Below, piece by piece: positions 17,971-26,079 of a stretch of 64,000 nt of DNA; positions within the stretch are counted from its first letter, which is position 1, and every line of letters starts with the position of its first letter. The notes under the pieces were generated by a model. The model searched no databases. It was not told the origin of the DNA and worked only from the letters and a program-made list of their open reading frames with translations. The position numbers and the translations under genes were made by a program. This DNA is from Nitrincola schmidtii (GTDB lineage Bacteria; Pseudomonadota; Gammaproteobacteria; Pseudomonadales; Balneatricaceae), in NCBI RefSeq assembly GCF_008973715.1, contig NZ_WBOL01000003.1, positions 124,001-188,000 on the forward strand, read 5' to 3'.

Positions 17971-19650
17971 ATGACCAAGCAAGACAGCGTAAAGCCCACT
18001 AATTTTATACACCAGATTATTGAACAGGACATCGAAAAGAATGTGCATGGTGGTCAGGTCATCACGCGCTTTCCGCCCGAACCAAATGGTTATCTTCACA
18101 TAGGACATGCCAAGTCCATCTGTTTAAACTTTGGCACAGCGATCAAGTACGGCGGTCAATGTCATTTACGTTTCGACGATACCAACCCTGAAAAAGAGAG
18201 TCAGGAATATATCGACTCTATCATCAGCGATGTTCGCTGGTTGGGTTTTCAATGGGCCGGTGATATTCGCTATACCTCTGATTATTTCCAGCAATTGCAT
18301 GATTGGGCGGTTTACCTGATTAAAGAGGGTAAGGCCTATGTTGATGATCTGAACGCTGAGCAGATGCGCGAGTATCGTGGTACTTTGACGGAGCCAGGTA
18401 AAAATAGCCCTTATCGTGATCGCAGCGTTGACGAAAACTTGGCGTTATTCGAACAGATGAAGGATGGAACACGTCCTGAAGGCAGTTGTGTTCTACGTGT
18501 CAAAATCGATATGGCTTCACCGAATATTAACATGCGTGATCCGGTGATTTATCGTATTCGCCACGCACATCATCACCAGTCAGGCGATCAGTGGAAAATC
18601 TATCCTTCTTACGATTTTGCGCATGGTCAATCGGATGCCATTGAGCAGATTACGCATTCAATCTGCACCTTAGAGTTTGAAGATCATCGTCCACTATATG
18701 ATTGGTTAATCAATAATTTACCTGTACCTTCTCAACCAAAACAATATGAGTTTGCACGGTTAAATTTAAACTACACCATCACCAGTAAGCGCAAGCTGAA
18801 GCAGTTGGTCGATGAGAAACATGTCGAGGGTTGGAATGATCCACGTATGCCGACCATTTCTGGTTTAAGAAGACGTGGTTATACACCGGCATCTATTCGC
18901 AATTTCTGCGATATGATCGGTGTAACTCGCTCAAATGGCATCGTCGATATGGCAATGCTGGAATCTGCGATCCGTGATGATCTGGATGCCAATGCGCCAC
19001 GTGCAATGTGTGTTACACGTCCCTTAAAAGTCACCATTACTAACTTTGCAGAAGGCGAAGAGGAGTGGTTTGAACTTGCCGCACATCCTAAAGATGAATC
19101 GATGGGTCATCGTCGCGTTAGCTTTGGGCGTAATCTGCTAATTGAACAAGAAGACTTTGAAGAAGTTGCTCCGCGTAAGTGGAAACGTTTGGCTGCAGGA
19201 GAAGCGGTTCGTCTGCGTGGTGCTTATGTCATTCGCTGTGAAGAAGTCATCAAGAATGACGCTGGAGACATCATTGAGCTGAAATGCACCTATGATCCAG
19301 CAACAAAAGGCGTCAATCCGGAAGGTTATAAGGCGAATGGTGTAATCCATTGGGTCAATGCTGATCACTCGGTACCTTGTGAAGTGCGTCTATATGATCG
19401 CCTCTTTACTGAAGCCAATCCTGAAAGTGATAAATCGCGTTCTTTCTTGGATTTTATCAATCCCGAGTCCTTGGTTGTACTGACGGGTTGTCGTGCTGAA
19501 CCCAGCTTGGCTGAGGTTAAACCCGAGCAGAACTTCCAGTTTGAGCGTATGGGGTACTTCTGTGTTGATCAAAACTCAACATCGGATAACCTAGTGTTTA
19601 ACCGAACCGTGACCCTAAGAGATTCTTGGGCAAAAATACAGCAGGGTTAA
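17971..19650 (+). CDS. glnS: glutaminyl-tRNA synthetase
   Basis: Class I synthetase of 559 aa charging tRNA-Gln. The N-terminus has [16 protein letters not shown] with the HIGH motif near residue 42, and the KMSKS-equivalent loop reads [10 protein letters not shown] near residue 270. The C-terminal half is the two-barrel anticodon-binding region. Length and motifs match E. coli GlnRS. It precedes cysS as in pseudomonads, with one lipoprotein gene inserted between them. Confidence 0.97.
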   Translation: MTKQDSVKPTNFIHQIIEQDIEKNVHGGQVITRFPPEPNGYLHIGHAKSICLNFGTAIKYGGQCHLRFDDTNPEKESQEYIDSIISDVRWLGFQWAGDIRYTSDYFQQLHDWAVYLIKEGKAYVDDLNAEQMREYRGTLTEPGKNSPYRDRSVDENLALFEQMKDGTRPEGSCVLRVKIDMASPNINMRDPVIYRIRHAHHHQSGDQWKIYPSYDFAHGQSDAIEQITHSICTLEFEDHRPLYDWLINNLPVPSQPKQYEFARLNLNYTITSKRKLKQLVDEKHVEGWNDPRMPTISGLRRRGYTPASIRNFCDMIGVTRSNGIVDMAMLESAIRDDLDANAPRAMCVTRPLKVTITNFAEGEEEWFELAAHPKDESMGHRRVSFGRNLLIEQEDFEEVAPRKWKRLAAGEAVRLRGAYVIRCEEVIKNDAGDIIELKCTYDPATKGVNPEGYKANGVIHWVNADHSVPCEVRLYDRLFTEANPESDKSRSFLDFINPESLVVLTGCRAEPSLAEVKPEQNFQFERMGYFCVDQNSTSDNLVFNRTVTLRDSWAKIQQG

Positions 19651-19657
19651 ACCTAGT

Positions 19658-20665
19658 ATGCAGGGAAGGGCATTGTTATTCGCATGCTTGCTGCTTTTAT
19701 CGAGTTGTGCTGAAACACAGGTAAAGCCGCCGATTAGCAGTCAAGTCAGCGATGGTGACGACGTTGAGTCAAGCATTGATCAAGATATCGACACATCCCT
19801 ACAGAATGATGTGGATCTTGACGTATTTGATGAGGTCGAGCGTCAGCAATACCCTGAACTACCAGAACGTTTAAGGGTAGAGCGATTAGCGAATCTTCCT
19901 GCAGAGGTTGTTGAGTCTTCTGGTTTAGCCATGCGTCAAGGACGATTATGGACGCATAATGACAGTGGACACGATGCAACATTATTCGAGTTGACTGAAA
20001 GTGGTGATGCGGTGCGTCGTCGAGTGCATCCATTAAACTCTGTGAATGAAGATTGGGAAGCCTTAGCGCAGGATGATAGTACTCTGTTTATTGCTGACTG
20101 CGGAAATAACCTGGGCGATCGCATATGGATGCAGATTTATAAAGTCGAGTTGCACGATCTTGATCAAGCTAGAGACCAAGGCGTTGTTCCCAGTGAACGG
20201 CTTAATATTCGACTAGCGGATACCCGTCCAGAGCGAAATCGACACGCACACAATAATGACTGTGAAGCACTGACAGTTGTGAATAATGAGTTGTGGCTGT
20301 TCACCAAGAATTGGCAGGATCAGCATACGCGCCTTTACCGAATAAATAAGCAGGCGCCTGTTCAGCAACTGGTCAGTAGCGATCAATTTCCGGTAGGGGG
20401 CTTGATCACCGGTGCAGATTACGATCCTGTCACTCAGCGTTTAGCCTTAATAGGCTATCGTTTAGGGTTCTTAAATGTATCGGCATTTATTTGGTTAGTG
20501 CCGGTTGAGCAGAATGCACCTAACTGGAATGAGGCCAGCTATCATGCAATCAGTCCAGTGGGTCAGTGGGAGGCGATTTTGTGGCACCAAGGAGATCTAC
20601 TGGTCACAAGAGAGTCCAGTGTATTGGGTAGAGCTTGGTTAGGTCGCATTAGTCTTACTGAGTAA
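19658..20665 (+). CDS. putative lipoprotein of unknown function
   Basis: A 335-aa protein with a lipoprotein signal: ALLFACLLLLSSC has the lipobox LSSC with Cys at residue 17. An acidic low-complexity linker follows to about residue 65. The main body has repeated beta-rich segments with conserved-looking acidic sites (ESSGLAM, THNDSGHDATLFEL, EDWEALAQ, IADCGNN), suggesting a beta-propeller-like fold. The Glu-Asp-Trp-Glu and Asp-Cys-Gly-Asn-Asn patterns recur in uncharacterised secreted propeller proteins. It starts 7 bases after glnS, so it is probably co-transcribed. Confidence 0.75.
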   Translation: MQGRALLFACLLLLSSCAETQVKPPISSQVSDGDDVESSIDQDIDTSLQNDVDLDVFDEVERQQYPELPERLRVERLANLPAEVVESSGLAMRQGRLWTHNDSGHDATLFELTESGDAVRRRVHPLNSVNEDWEALAQDDSTLFIADCGNNLGDRIWMQIYKVELHDLDQARDQGVVPSERLNIRLADTRPERNRHAHNNDCEALTVVNNELWLFTKNWQDQHTRLYRINKQAPVQQLVSSDQFPVGGLITGADYDPVTQRLALIGYRLGFLNVSAFIWLVPVEQNAPNWNEASYHAISPVGQWEAILWHQGDLLVTRESSVLGRAWLGRISLTE

Positions 20666-20760
20666 GGAGTCCGGTTTAAATCGTGAATCCTATTGCTTTA
20701 TTGTTACAATATAACATTTAATATTTTGTATATTTTCCAAAATGACTAGAGTTGACAACT

Positions 20761-22155
20761 ATGTTGCAGATTTATAACACCTTGACGCGAGCTAAACAGC
20801 CTTTTCAACCCCTACAGGCCGGCAAAATCGGCATGTATGTCTGTGGTGTCACGGTTTATGACTACTGTCATATAGGTCATGCTCGCGTCATGGTTTCATT
20901 TGATGTTATCACTCGATACCTTCGGTGGCGTGGTTGGGATGTTAATTATGTGCGTAACATCACCGATGTAGATGACAAGATTATTCGTCGAGCCGCTGAA
21001 AATGGCGAATCAGTGGACCAGTTGACTGAACGCATGATCGCTGCAATGCATGAAGATGAAACGGCTTTATCCGTGCTTCGCCCTGATGAAGAGCCACGAG
21101 TCACCGGGCATATGGATAACATTATCCTGTTCATTCAAGACTTGATCGACAAAGGCTTCGCTTACTTGGCATCCAACGGTGATATCTATTACCGTGTTGA
21201 AAAGTTCGAAGGTTATGGCAAATTAAGTGGCCAGCAGATTGATGAACTCCGCTCTGGTGCGCGTGTTGAGGTAGATGAAGTAAAAGAGAGCCCGCTCGAT
21301 TTTGTGTTATGGAAAGCGGCAAAACCCGGTGAGGTGAGCTGGAAATCTCCTTGGGGTGAAGGACGTCCTGGTTGGCACATAGAATGTTCAGCTATGTCTC
21401 GATGCTGCATCGGCAAGACCTTAGACATTCATGGTGGCGGTCCCGATCTGCCTTTCCCTCATCATGAAAACGAGATCGCTCAGTCGGAAGCGGCGAATAG
21501 TTGCACCTATGCCAATTATTGGATGCACGCAGGGCCGGTTCGCGTAAATCAAGAAAAGATGTCCAAGTCACTGAATAACTTCTTTACCATTCGTGATGTG
21601 CTGAAAGTACATAACCCTGAAGTGGTTCGCTATTTTCTAACCAGTGCGCATTATCGTAGTTATATTGATTATTCCAACTCAAGTTTGACTGAAGCACGTT
21701 CTGCATTAGAGCGTTTCTATCAAGCATTGCAAGGGATCACCGTTGAAGAAAGCCCTCAAGGTGTCAATGATAGTTATGAACAACGTTTCTGTGAAGCGAT
21801 GGAGGATGACTTCAATACACCCAAAGCCTTAGCGGTATTGTTCGAGTTGGTTAATGAGCTGAATGTCGCTAAGCATGCTAAAGCACCTGAGTTGCCGCAT
21901 TTGGCCGGCGAATTAAAACGTCTAGCCGGTATTCTCGGATTGTTACAACAAAATCCTGATCAGTTCCTTCGCGGTGATGATCAAGAAGGGCAGATCACAG
22001 GTGAAGAGATTGAAGCGTGGATTACTAAACGAGCAGCGGCAAAGGCCAATAAGGACTATGCTGAAGCAGACCGTATTCGTCAGTCACTGCTGGATCAAGG
22101 TGTAATTCTTAAAGATAGTCGCGATGGTACGACTTGGTATCGTGAAGCAATATGA
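20761..22155 (+). CDS. cysS: cysteinyl-tRNA synthetase
   Basis: Class I synthetase of 464 aa charging tRNA-Cys. The ATG at 20761 gives MLQIYNTLTRAKQPF, the normal opening; a TTG three codons earlier was rejected. The zinc ligand Cys in MYVCGVTVYD, the HIGH motif in CHIGHAR, the second zinc Cys in WHIECSAM with HHENE, and the KMSKS motif (QEKMSKSLNN) near residue 268 are all present. The next gene in relatives is folD, but here mgtE and an iron region follow. Confidence 0.97.
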   Translation: MLQIYNTLTRAKQPFQPLQAGKIGMYVCGVTVYDYCHIGHARVMVSFDVITRYLRWRGWDVNYVRNITDVDDKIIRRAAENGESVDQLTERMIAAMHEDETALSVLRPDEEPRVTGHMDNIILFIQDLIDKGFAYLASNGDIYYRVEKFEGYGKLSGQQIDELRSGARVEVDEVKESPLDFVLWKAAKPGEVSWKSPWGEGRPGWHIECSAMSRCCIGKTLDIHGGGPDLPFPHHENEIAQSEAANSCTYANYWMHAGPVRVNQEKMSKSLNNFFTIRDVLKVHNPEVVRYFLTSAHYRSYIDYSNSSLTEARSALERFYQALQGITVEESPQGVNDSYEQRFCEAMEDDFNTPKALAVLFELVNELNVAKHAKAPELPHLAGELKRLAGILGLLQQNPDQFLRGDDQEGQITGEEIEAWITKRAAAKANKDYAEADRIRQSLLDQGVILKDSRDGTTWYREAI

Positions 22156-22233
22156 TCATAAATAATTAATAATAAATAGATAATATGCTCTAAACCATGT
22201 TGGTCATAGGTTGATGTAAGTAAGAGAGATTCT

Positions 22234-23592
22234 ATGCACGAAGAACTGCAATTTGCTTCAACAGAAGAAAGACTCGTATATCTTCAGCGATTAATTGAAG
22301 CAGAAGATCATGTCAGTCTTTGTGAAGCATTATCTGAGCAGGAAGCGCCGGATGTTGCTCGTTTACTGGAATCCTTCCCAGCCAATTTGCGTCGCCAAAT
22401 TTGGACAGCCGTTCCAGAAAGTCTGGTTGGTGAAGTGCTAGCGGAAGTCGCAGAAGACATTCGCGAAGAGTATCTGGCTGATCTTAGCATCTCAGATGTT
22501 ACTGAAATTGTTAAAGGCCTAGATGCACAGGAAGTTGCGGAAGTTTTAGATGTCGTTGATGAAGAGCTTAAAGCGGGCGTTTATGATTCTCTTGATGAGA
22601 TTATTCGTTCTCAGGTAGAGGTTCTTCAAGCTTATGATGAAGATACCGTCGGTCGATACATGGACCCTGAAACGGTCAACGTGAAGCAGGGTGTGACGTT
22701 GGAAGCGGTTCAACGTTTCGTCCGTATTCATAGGCTTCTGGATGACGAATCACAAGAAATTATGGTGACCGATAAAGATAAGCATTTAATGGGTACCATA
22801 ACATTGATTGATCTTGTTAAGCAGAATCAAGACTCTCTTGTTGATGAGCACATGTATAATCCGTTTACCTTAAATGACACCATGAAGATCAACGAAGCGG
22901 CATCGATTCTTAGATCACGCGAATTATACTTTGCCCCAGTGATCAATGCGGATGGGGTTCTTGTAGGTCAGTTAAATATTGCCGACATTCTGGAGATTAC
23001 GCAGGATGATTCAGATCTAACCCTTAAGCATATGTCTGGTGTCAGTGATGAGGAAGAACTGTTCTCACCCATCCTTCAAAGTGCTAAAAGTAGGGGAGTG
23101 TGGCTAGGCATTAACTTGGCAACCGCGTTTTTGGCGGCAGCTGTTATCGGTCAGTTTGAAGCGGTACTAGAACAAGTGGTAGCGTTGGCCGTTTTAATGC
23201 CTGTCGTTGCAAGCATGGGGGGGATTGCCGGTAGTCAGACTTTGACGGTTGTCATCCGAGGCTTGGCGCTAGGGCAAATTGCGGGTAACAATAAAATCTG
23301 GTTGTTCAACAAAGAGTTGTGGGTAGGCCTTACGAACGGTGTGATTTGGGCACTGGTAGTAGGTATCATCTCTCACCTGTGGTTTGGTAACGTTCAAATC
23401 TCGATTGTCATTGCCATCGCCATACTTATCAATATGACGATTGCCAACCTTGCGGGTATTGCTATCCCTTTAATGCTTAAGAAGATGAAGATAGATCCTG
23501 CACTATCGGGTGCTGTTATCTTAACAACCGTTACCGACGTTGCTGGTTTCTTATCCTTTCTTGGACTCGCAACATTAATCATTTTAAAGTGA
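22234..23592 (+). CDS. mgtE: magnesium transporter MgtE
   Basis: Homodimeric Mg2+ channel of 452 aa. It has an N-terminal helical MgtE-N domain (residues 20-130), two CBS domains (about 140-260, with ESQEIMVTDKDKHLMG and REYLYFAPV-type segments) and five C-terminal membrane helices from about residue 290. The pore region motif VLMPVVASMGGIAGSQT is intact. AGAGAG precedes the ATG. No Mg2+ riboswitch is evident in the 78-base leader. A hairpin follows at 23610-23640. Confidence 0.94.
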   Translation: MHEELQFASTEERLVYLQRLIEAEDHVSLCEALSEQEAPDVARLLESFPANLRRQIWTAVPESLVGEVLAEVAEDIREEYLADLSISDVTEIVKGLDAQEVAEVLDVVDEELKAGVYDSLDEIIRSQVEVLQAYDEDTVGRYMDPETVNVKQGVTLEAVQRFVRIHRLLDDESQEIMVTDKDKHLMGTITLIDLVKQNQDSLVDEHMYNPFTLNDTMKINEAASILRSRELYFAPVINADGVLVGQLNIADILEITQDDSDLTLKHMSGVSDEEELFSPILQSAKSRGVWLGINLATAFLAAAVIGQFEAVLEQVVALAVLMPVVASMGGIAGSQTLTVVIRGLALGQIAGNNKIWLFNKELWVGLTNGVIWALVVGIISHLWFGNVQISIVIAIAILINMTIANLAGIAIPLMLKKMKIDPALSGAVILTTVTDVAGFLSFLGLATLIILK

Positions 23593-23609
23593 GGTGTTGC
23601 TTCAGCTAT

Positions 23610-23640
23610 AACCTACCGAGTACTTCACTCAGTAGGTTGC
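23610..23640. terminator. hairpin between convergent mgtE and the sigma-like gene
   Basis: AACCTACCGAG pairs with CTCAGTAGGTT around a 7-base loop, with a run rich in T after it (CCTCATTTTA). It is placed to end mgtE transcription. The 11-mer AGTAGGTTGCC of the right arm is repeated at 23668-23678, inside the end of the opposite small gene. Confidence 0.6.
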
Positions 23641-23895
23641 CCTCATTTTACGGGTCTTATATTTATTAGTAGGTTGCCGTTTTCTGTATTGCCCCAATCG
23701 GTTTGCCATGCAAAGCAGTTGACCCATGGGGTTTCCCTCGTGAATCACGACGGGTGTATTCCACAAGTAGAAAAGTAAATCTTGAGTAATCTCTTCAGCA
23801 AACCTAGTCGACCCAAATAAACCCGATAGATAAGCTTTTAACTCCTCGTGATGCACAGACAGATAGTCAGATAAGTCGATTGTTTTTGAGTTCAT
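23629..23895 (-). CDS. ECF sigma factor region-2-like small protein (truncated or stand-alone)
   Basis: An 88-aa protein resembling only the first domain (region 2) of FecI-type ECF sigma factors. HHEELKAYLSGLFGSTRFAEEI and TQDLLFYLW match the core-binding helices, and a later NPMGQLLCMANRLGQYRKR matches the usual NPRAYLFRIARN segment. Region 4, which reads the -35 element, is absent. AGGAG lies 7 bases before the ATG and a Fur-like AT-rich box lies upstream, so it looks expressible. The last codons run into the mgtE-side hairpin, which suggests a lost C-terminus. It may be a decayed FecI gene or a short regulator. Confidence 0.55.
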   Translation of the reverse strand: MNSKTIDLSDYLSVHHEELKAYLSGLFGSTRFAEEITQDLLFYLWNTPVVIHEGNPMGQLLCMANRLGQYRKRQPTNKYKTRKMRATY

Positions 23896-23935
23896 GCGAA
23901 TCTCCTATAGAGTGCGTATTGATCTCAAGATAATA

Positions 23936-23955
23936 CGAATAATAATAATTATCAA
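23936..23955 (-). promoter_or_regulatory. Fur-box-like site upstream of the sigma-like gene
   Basis: CGAATAATAATAATTATCAA resembles the NATWAT repeats of a Fur box, though less perfectly than the sites at 24059 and 38187. It lies about 45 bases upstream of the small gene's start. Confidence 0.45.
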
Positions 23956-24058
23956 TAGCGATTATTGGGTTTTTTAATACTTACCAGTGCAGAAGTCTTA
24001 GCAATGAGAGGATCTTGTAAAAGGGAGTAGGTAGACCAAAAAACAGTTGAAATATTTA

Positions 24059-24075
24059 TGATAAGCGTTATCATT
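24059..24075 (+). promoter_or_regulatory. Fur box upstream of bfd
   Basis: ATGATAAGCGTTATCAT is a near-perfect palindrome matching the GATAATGATAATCATTATC consensus in both half-sites. It lies 30 bases before the bfd start, so bfd is likely repressed when iron is plentiful, as in other proteobacteria. Confidence 0.75.
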
Positions 24076-24104
24076 TAGATTAAGTGATTAGCGGAGATTA
24101 AGCC

Positions 24105-24305
24105 ATGTATGTCTGTATCTGTAATGGTGTAACTGAGCGAGATATTCATCAAGCGATCGATGAAGGGGCTCAGAGTGTTCGTGATCTTAATAAAGCGCTT
24201 CAAGTAGGTGCCTGTTGTGGCAAATGCGTGAGTGTTGCAAGAAGTGTTGTAAGGTCACGTCAGGATCAATTGTTATTAGATGCTTGTACAGACGCTGCTG
24301 CTTAA
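24105..24305 (+). CDS. bfd: bacterioferritin-associated ferredoxin
   Basis: Bfd is a [2Fe-2S] ferredoxin that docks on bacterioferritin and reduces the stored ferric core so that iron is released. The 66-aa protein has the BFD pattern: Cys4 and Cys6 (MYVCICNGVTE), then Cys39 and Cys42 within GACCGKCV. GGAG precedes the ATG. It is divergent from the sigma-like gene and faces the two bacterioferritin genes, with a Fur box at its promoter and a terminator behind it. Confidence 0.95.
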   Translation: MYVCICNGVTERDIHQAIDEGAQSVRDLNKALQVGACCGKCVSVARSVVRSRQDQLLLDACTDAAA

Positions 24306-24326
24306 AAACTACCTTAACAGTTATAG

Positions 24327-24358
24327 AAACCGCACTGCTTCTAGTACTGCGGTTTTTT
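24327..24358 (+). terminator. rho-independent terminator of bfd
   Basis: AAACCGCACTGC and the matching TACTGCGGTTT form a stem, followed by six T. It lies 22 bases past the bfd stop. Confidence 0.8.
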
Positions 24359-24380
24359 GTATTTACCGTACATCCTGTAC

Positions 24381-24419
24381 ATAAAAAAAAGCCGTAACTC
24401 AGGGGTCTGGGTTACGGCC
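24381..24419 (-). terminator. rho-independent terminator of the bacterioferritin genes
   Basis: Read on the minus strand, GCCGTAAC (24411-24418 on the complement) pairs with GTTACGGC, and a run of eight T follows (the A-run at 24383-24390). It lies about 130 bases beyond the end of the downstream bfr gene and converges with the bfd terminator. Confidence 0.75.
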
Positions 24420-24549
24420 TAACGTGCTGAGAGCACATGAACTGTAGTGCCGGGGCACAAGTTCAACCTGTCAATGAAGCTTCATGTTAATGCAAAGAAT
24501 TATCATTTGCAATCGCATTAAACTAAAAAGTTGAACATTTTTTTGATCA

Positions 24550-25017
24550 TTACATCTGCGACTGTAGGTAGTTCTGCAGTCCAATTTTTTCGATTAAGCC
24601 TAATTGCTGTTCCAGCCAATGTGCATGATCTTCTTCCGTATCCTTTAGCAAAACTTGTAACATGTCTCGCGTTTGGTAGTCCTGTTTCGACTCGCATAAT
24701 GCAATTGCTTGTTTAAGCTGATTGCCGACTTCATATTCCAAATTGAGATCAAACTGCAGCATTTCAGGAACTGTCTTGCCAATATGCACAGGGCCGCGAG
24801 TAGAGAGGTCGGGAGTGCCTTCCAGCATTAGAATGCGGTCGATCAATAAGCTTGCATGACCTTTTTCATCGTCAAACTCATGAGCGATCCGCTCGTGAAG
24901 CTTGCCTAGACCCCAATCTTCATACATTTTGGAGTGCACAAAATATTGATCCATTGCAGCGAGTTCACTGCCGAGGATTTCATTCATTTTCGCGATGATA
25001 TCTGCATTGCCTTTCAT
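24550..25017 (-). CDS. bfr: bacterioferritin subunit with ferroxidase site but no haem Met
   Basis: Ferritin-like iron-storage subunit of 155 aa. Aligned by eye with E. coli Bfr, the diiron ferroxidase ligands are kept: Glu18, Glu51, His54, Glu94 and the ExxH near 128-131. The haem-ligand position 52 is Lys instead of Met, so this subunit should oxidise Fe2+ but not bind the intersubunit haem. AAAGGAG precedes its ATG, 12 bases after the other bfr gene. It probably co-assembles with that subunit. Confidence 0.92.
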   Translation of the reverse strand: MKGNADIIAKMNEILGSELAAMDQYFVHSKMYEDWGLGKLHERIAHEFDDEKGHASLLIDRILMLEGTPDLSTRGPVHIGKTVPEMLQFDLNLEYEVGNQLKQAIALCESKQDYQTRDMLQVLLKDTEEDHAHWLEQQLGLIEKIGLQNYLQSQM

Positions 25018-25029
25018 CTGTGTTCTCCT

Positions 25030-25494
25030 TTAAATCTGTGACTGTAAATAATTTTCAGTGCCTAGGTTTTCGATCAACTGATGCTGAGTTTCCAGCCAAT
25101 CGATGTAGTTTTCCTCATCTTCCAGGAGCTCTTCAAGCAGTTCTCTGCTGACATAATCCTGAAGTTTTTCACATTCAGCAATGGCTTGGCGGAGGAGGGG
25201 GAGTTGATCCATAACAAAACCTAGATCAGCGCTAAGCATTTCAACAGGTGTTTCACCGATGCGTAGACGGTCCAATTGTTGAAGGTTAGGTAATCCTTCC
25301 AGCATTAGGATACGTTCGATCAGTTTGTCAGCCTGTTTCATATCTTTGATCGATTTCTTGTAGGCTTTCTCGTTCAATTCGTTAAATCCCCAGTTGCCGA
25401 ACATGCGTGCATGGAGAAAAAACTGATTGATAGAGGTAAGTTCGTAGGTTAGCACTTTGTTGAGTTGCTGGATGATGGTTTTCTCGCCTTTCAT
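25030..25494 (-). CDS. bfr: bacterioferritin subunit with haem Met but degenerate ferroxidase site
   Basis: A 154-aa bacterioferritin that starts MKGEKTIIQQLNKVL; an ATG three codons upstream is less family-like. Position 52 is Met, the haem ligand (IKDMKQAD). Three or four ferroxidase ligands are changed: Asp at 51, Gln at 54, Val at 94 and Tyr at 130, while Glu18 remains. It is the mirror image of the downstream subunit, as in the known two-subunit bacterioferritins (for example Neisseria BfrA/BfrB). Its promoter has a Fur-like box at 25514-25532. Confidence 0.92.
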   Translation of the reverse strand: MKGEKTIIQQLNKVLTYELTSINQFFLHARMFGNWGFNELNEKAYKKSIKDMKQADKLIERILMLEGLPNLQQLDRLRIGETPVEMLSADLGFVMDQLPLLRQAIAECEKLQDYVSRELLEELLEDEENYIDWLETQHQLIENLGTENYLQSQI

Positions 25495-25513
25495 ATTTGG
25501 CACCCTAGTAATT

Positions 25514-25532
25514 CAAATGATAATGATTCAGT
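25514..25532 (-). promoter_or_regulatory. Fur-like box upstream of the bfr pair
   Basis: CAAATGATAATGATTCAGT matches the ATGATAATGATT part of the Fur consensus. It lies about 20 bases upstream of the first bfr start. For a storage protein the sign of regulation is not obvious; Fur could repress or indirectly activate. Confidence 0.55.
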
Positions 25533-25723
25533 TTATGCTTATTAATAAATAATAAAATCAGTAACTTATAATAGTTGACTATTATAGTCATCTATTTAGA
25601 TTAAGCAAATATAAGTGGTTAAAAGCTCAGAAAAACGTTTAATGCTTGACCTAAATCTAGGCTCTAGAAAGCTTCATAGTCAATCTAATCAGTTAAATAA
25701 AATTTTTATTGACTTAATAAATA

Positions 25724-25746
25724 GTAATAATGATAATGATTCTCGT
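25724..25746 (+). promoter_or_regulatory. Fur box upstream of hemP
   Basis: The segment around AATAATGATAATGATTCTCG matches the Fur consensus (GATAATGATTCTC type). It ends about 20 bases before the hemP start and probably controls hemP and the receptor gene behind it. Confidence 0.72.
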
Positions 25747-25764
25747 TAGGTTTAAGGAGTTAAT

Positions 25765-25959
25765 ATGAACAGTCAATCAAACAGCTTTAAAGACGTAGAG
25801 CAGGAACTTTCTGCCCCGCTCATTGGTGGGGAGTTGAACGCTTCTCGTATTTCAAGTGACGTGCTGTTATCTGACAGAGGACGTCTAGAGATAGTTCATG
25901 AAAATGAGATCTATCGCTTAACAAGGACGAAAAACGGTAAGTTGATACTGACCAAATAA
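25765..25959 (+). CDS. hemP: hemin uptake protein HemP
   Basis: A 64-aa protein ending in the HemP signature: RISSDVLLSDRGRLEIVHEN, then YRLTRTKNGKLILTK. HemP proteins lie at the head of haem or iron uptake operons and are Fur-controlled; in some bacteria HemP is a regulator needed for haem receptor expression. AAGGAG lies upstream of the ATG. A TonB-dependent receptor follows 120 bases later. Confidence 0.92.
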   Translation: MNSQSNSFKDVEQELSAPLIGGELNASRISSDVLLSDRGRLEIVHENEIYRLTRTKNGKLILTK

Positions 25960-26079
25960 TCCTCTTAACCCTAGCGTTAAACCAAATCTCATCAAAAAGC
26001 GTTAAGCCAGCCAGCTTTAAACCTGCCAGCCAGCCAATGTAATTCTAACTGTCCTTGTTAAGAATCATTTGGAGTGGTA

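Noticed and set aside
22156-22233. Magnesium riboswitch before mgtE
   Set aside because: The 78-base leader is AT-rich and too short, and I see no conserved M-box or ykoK elements.
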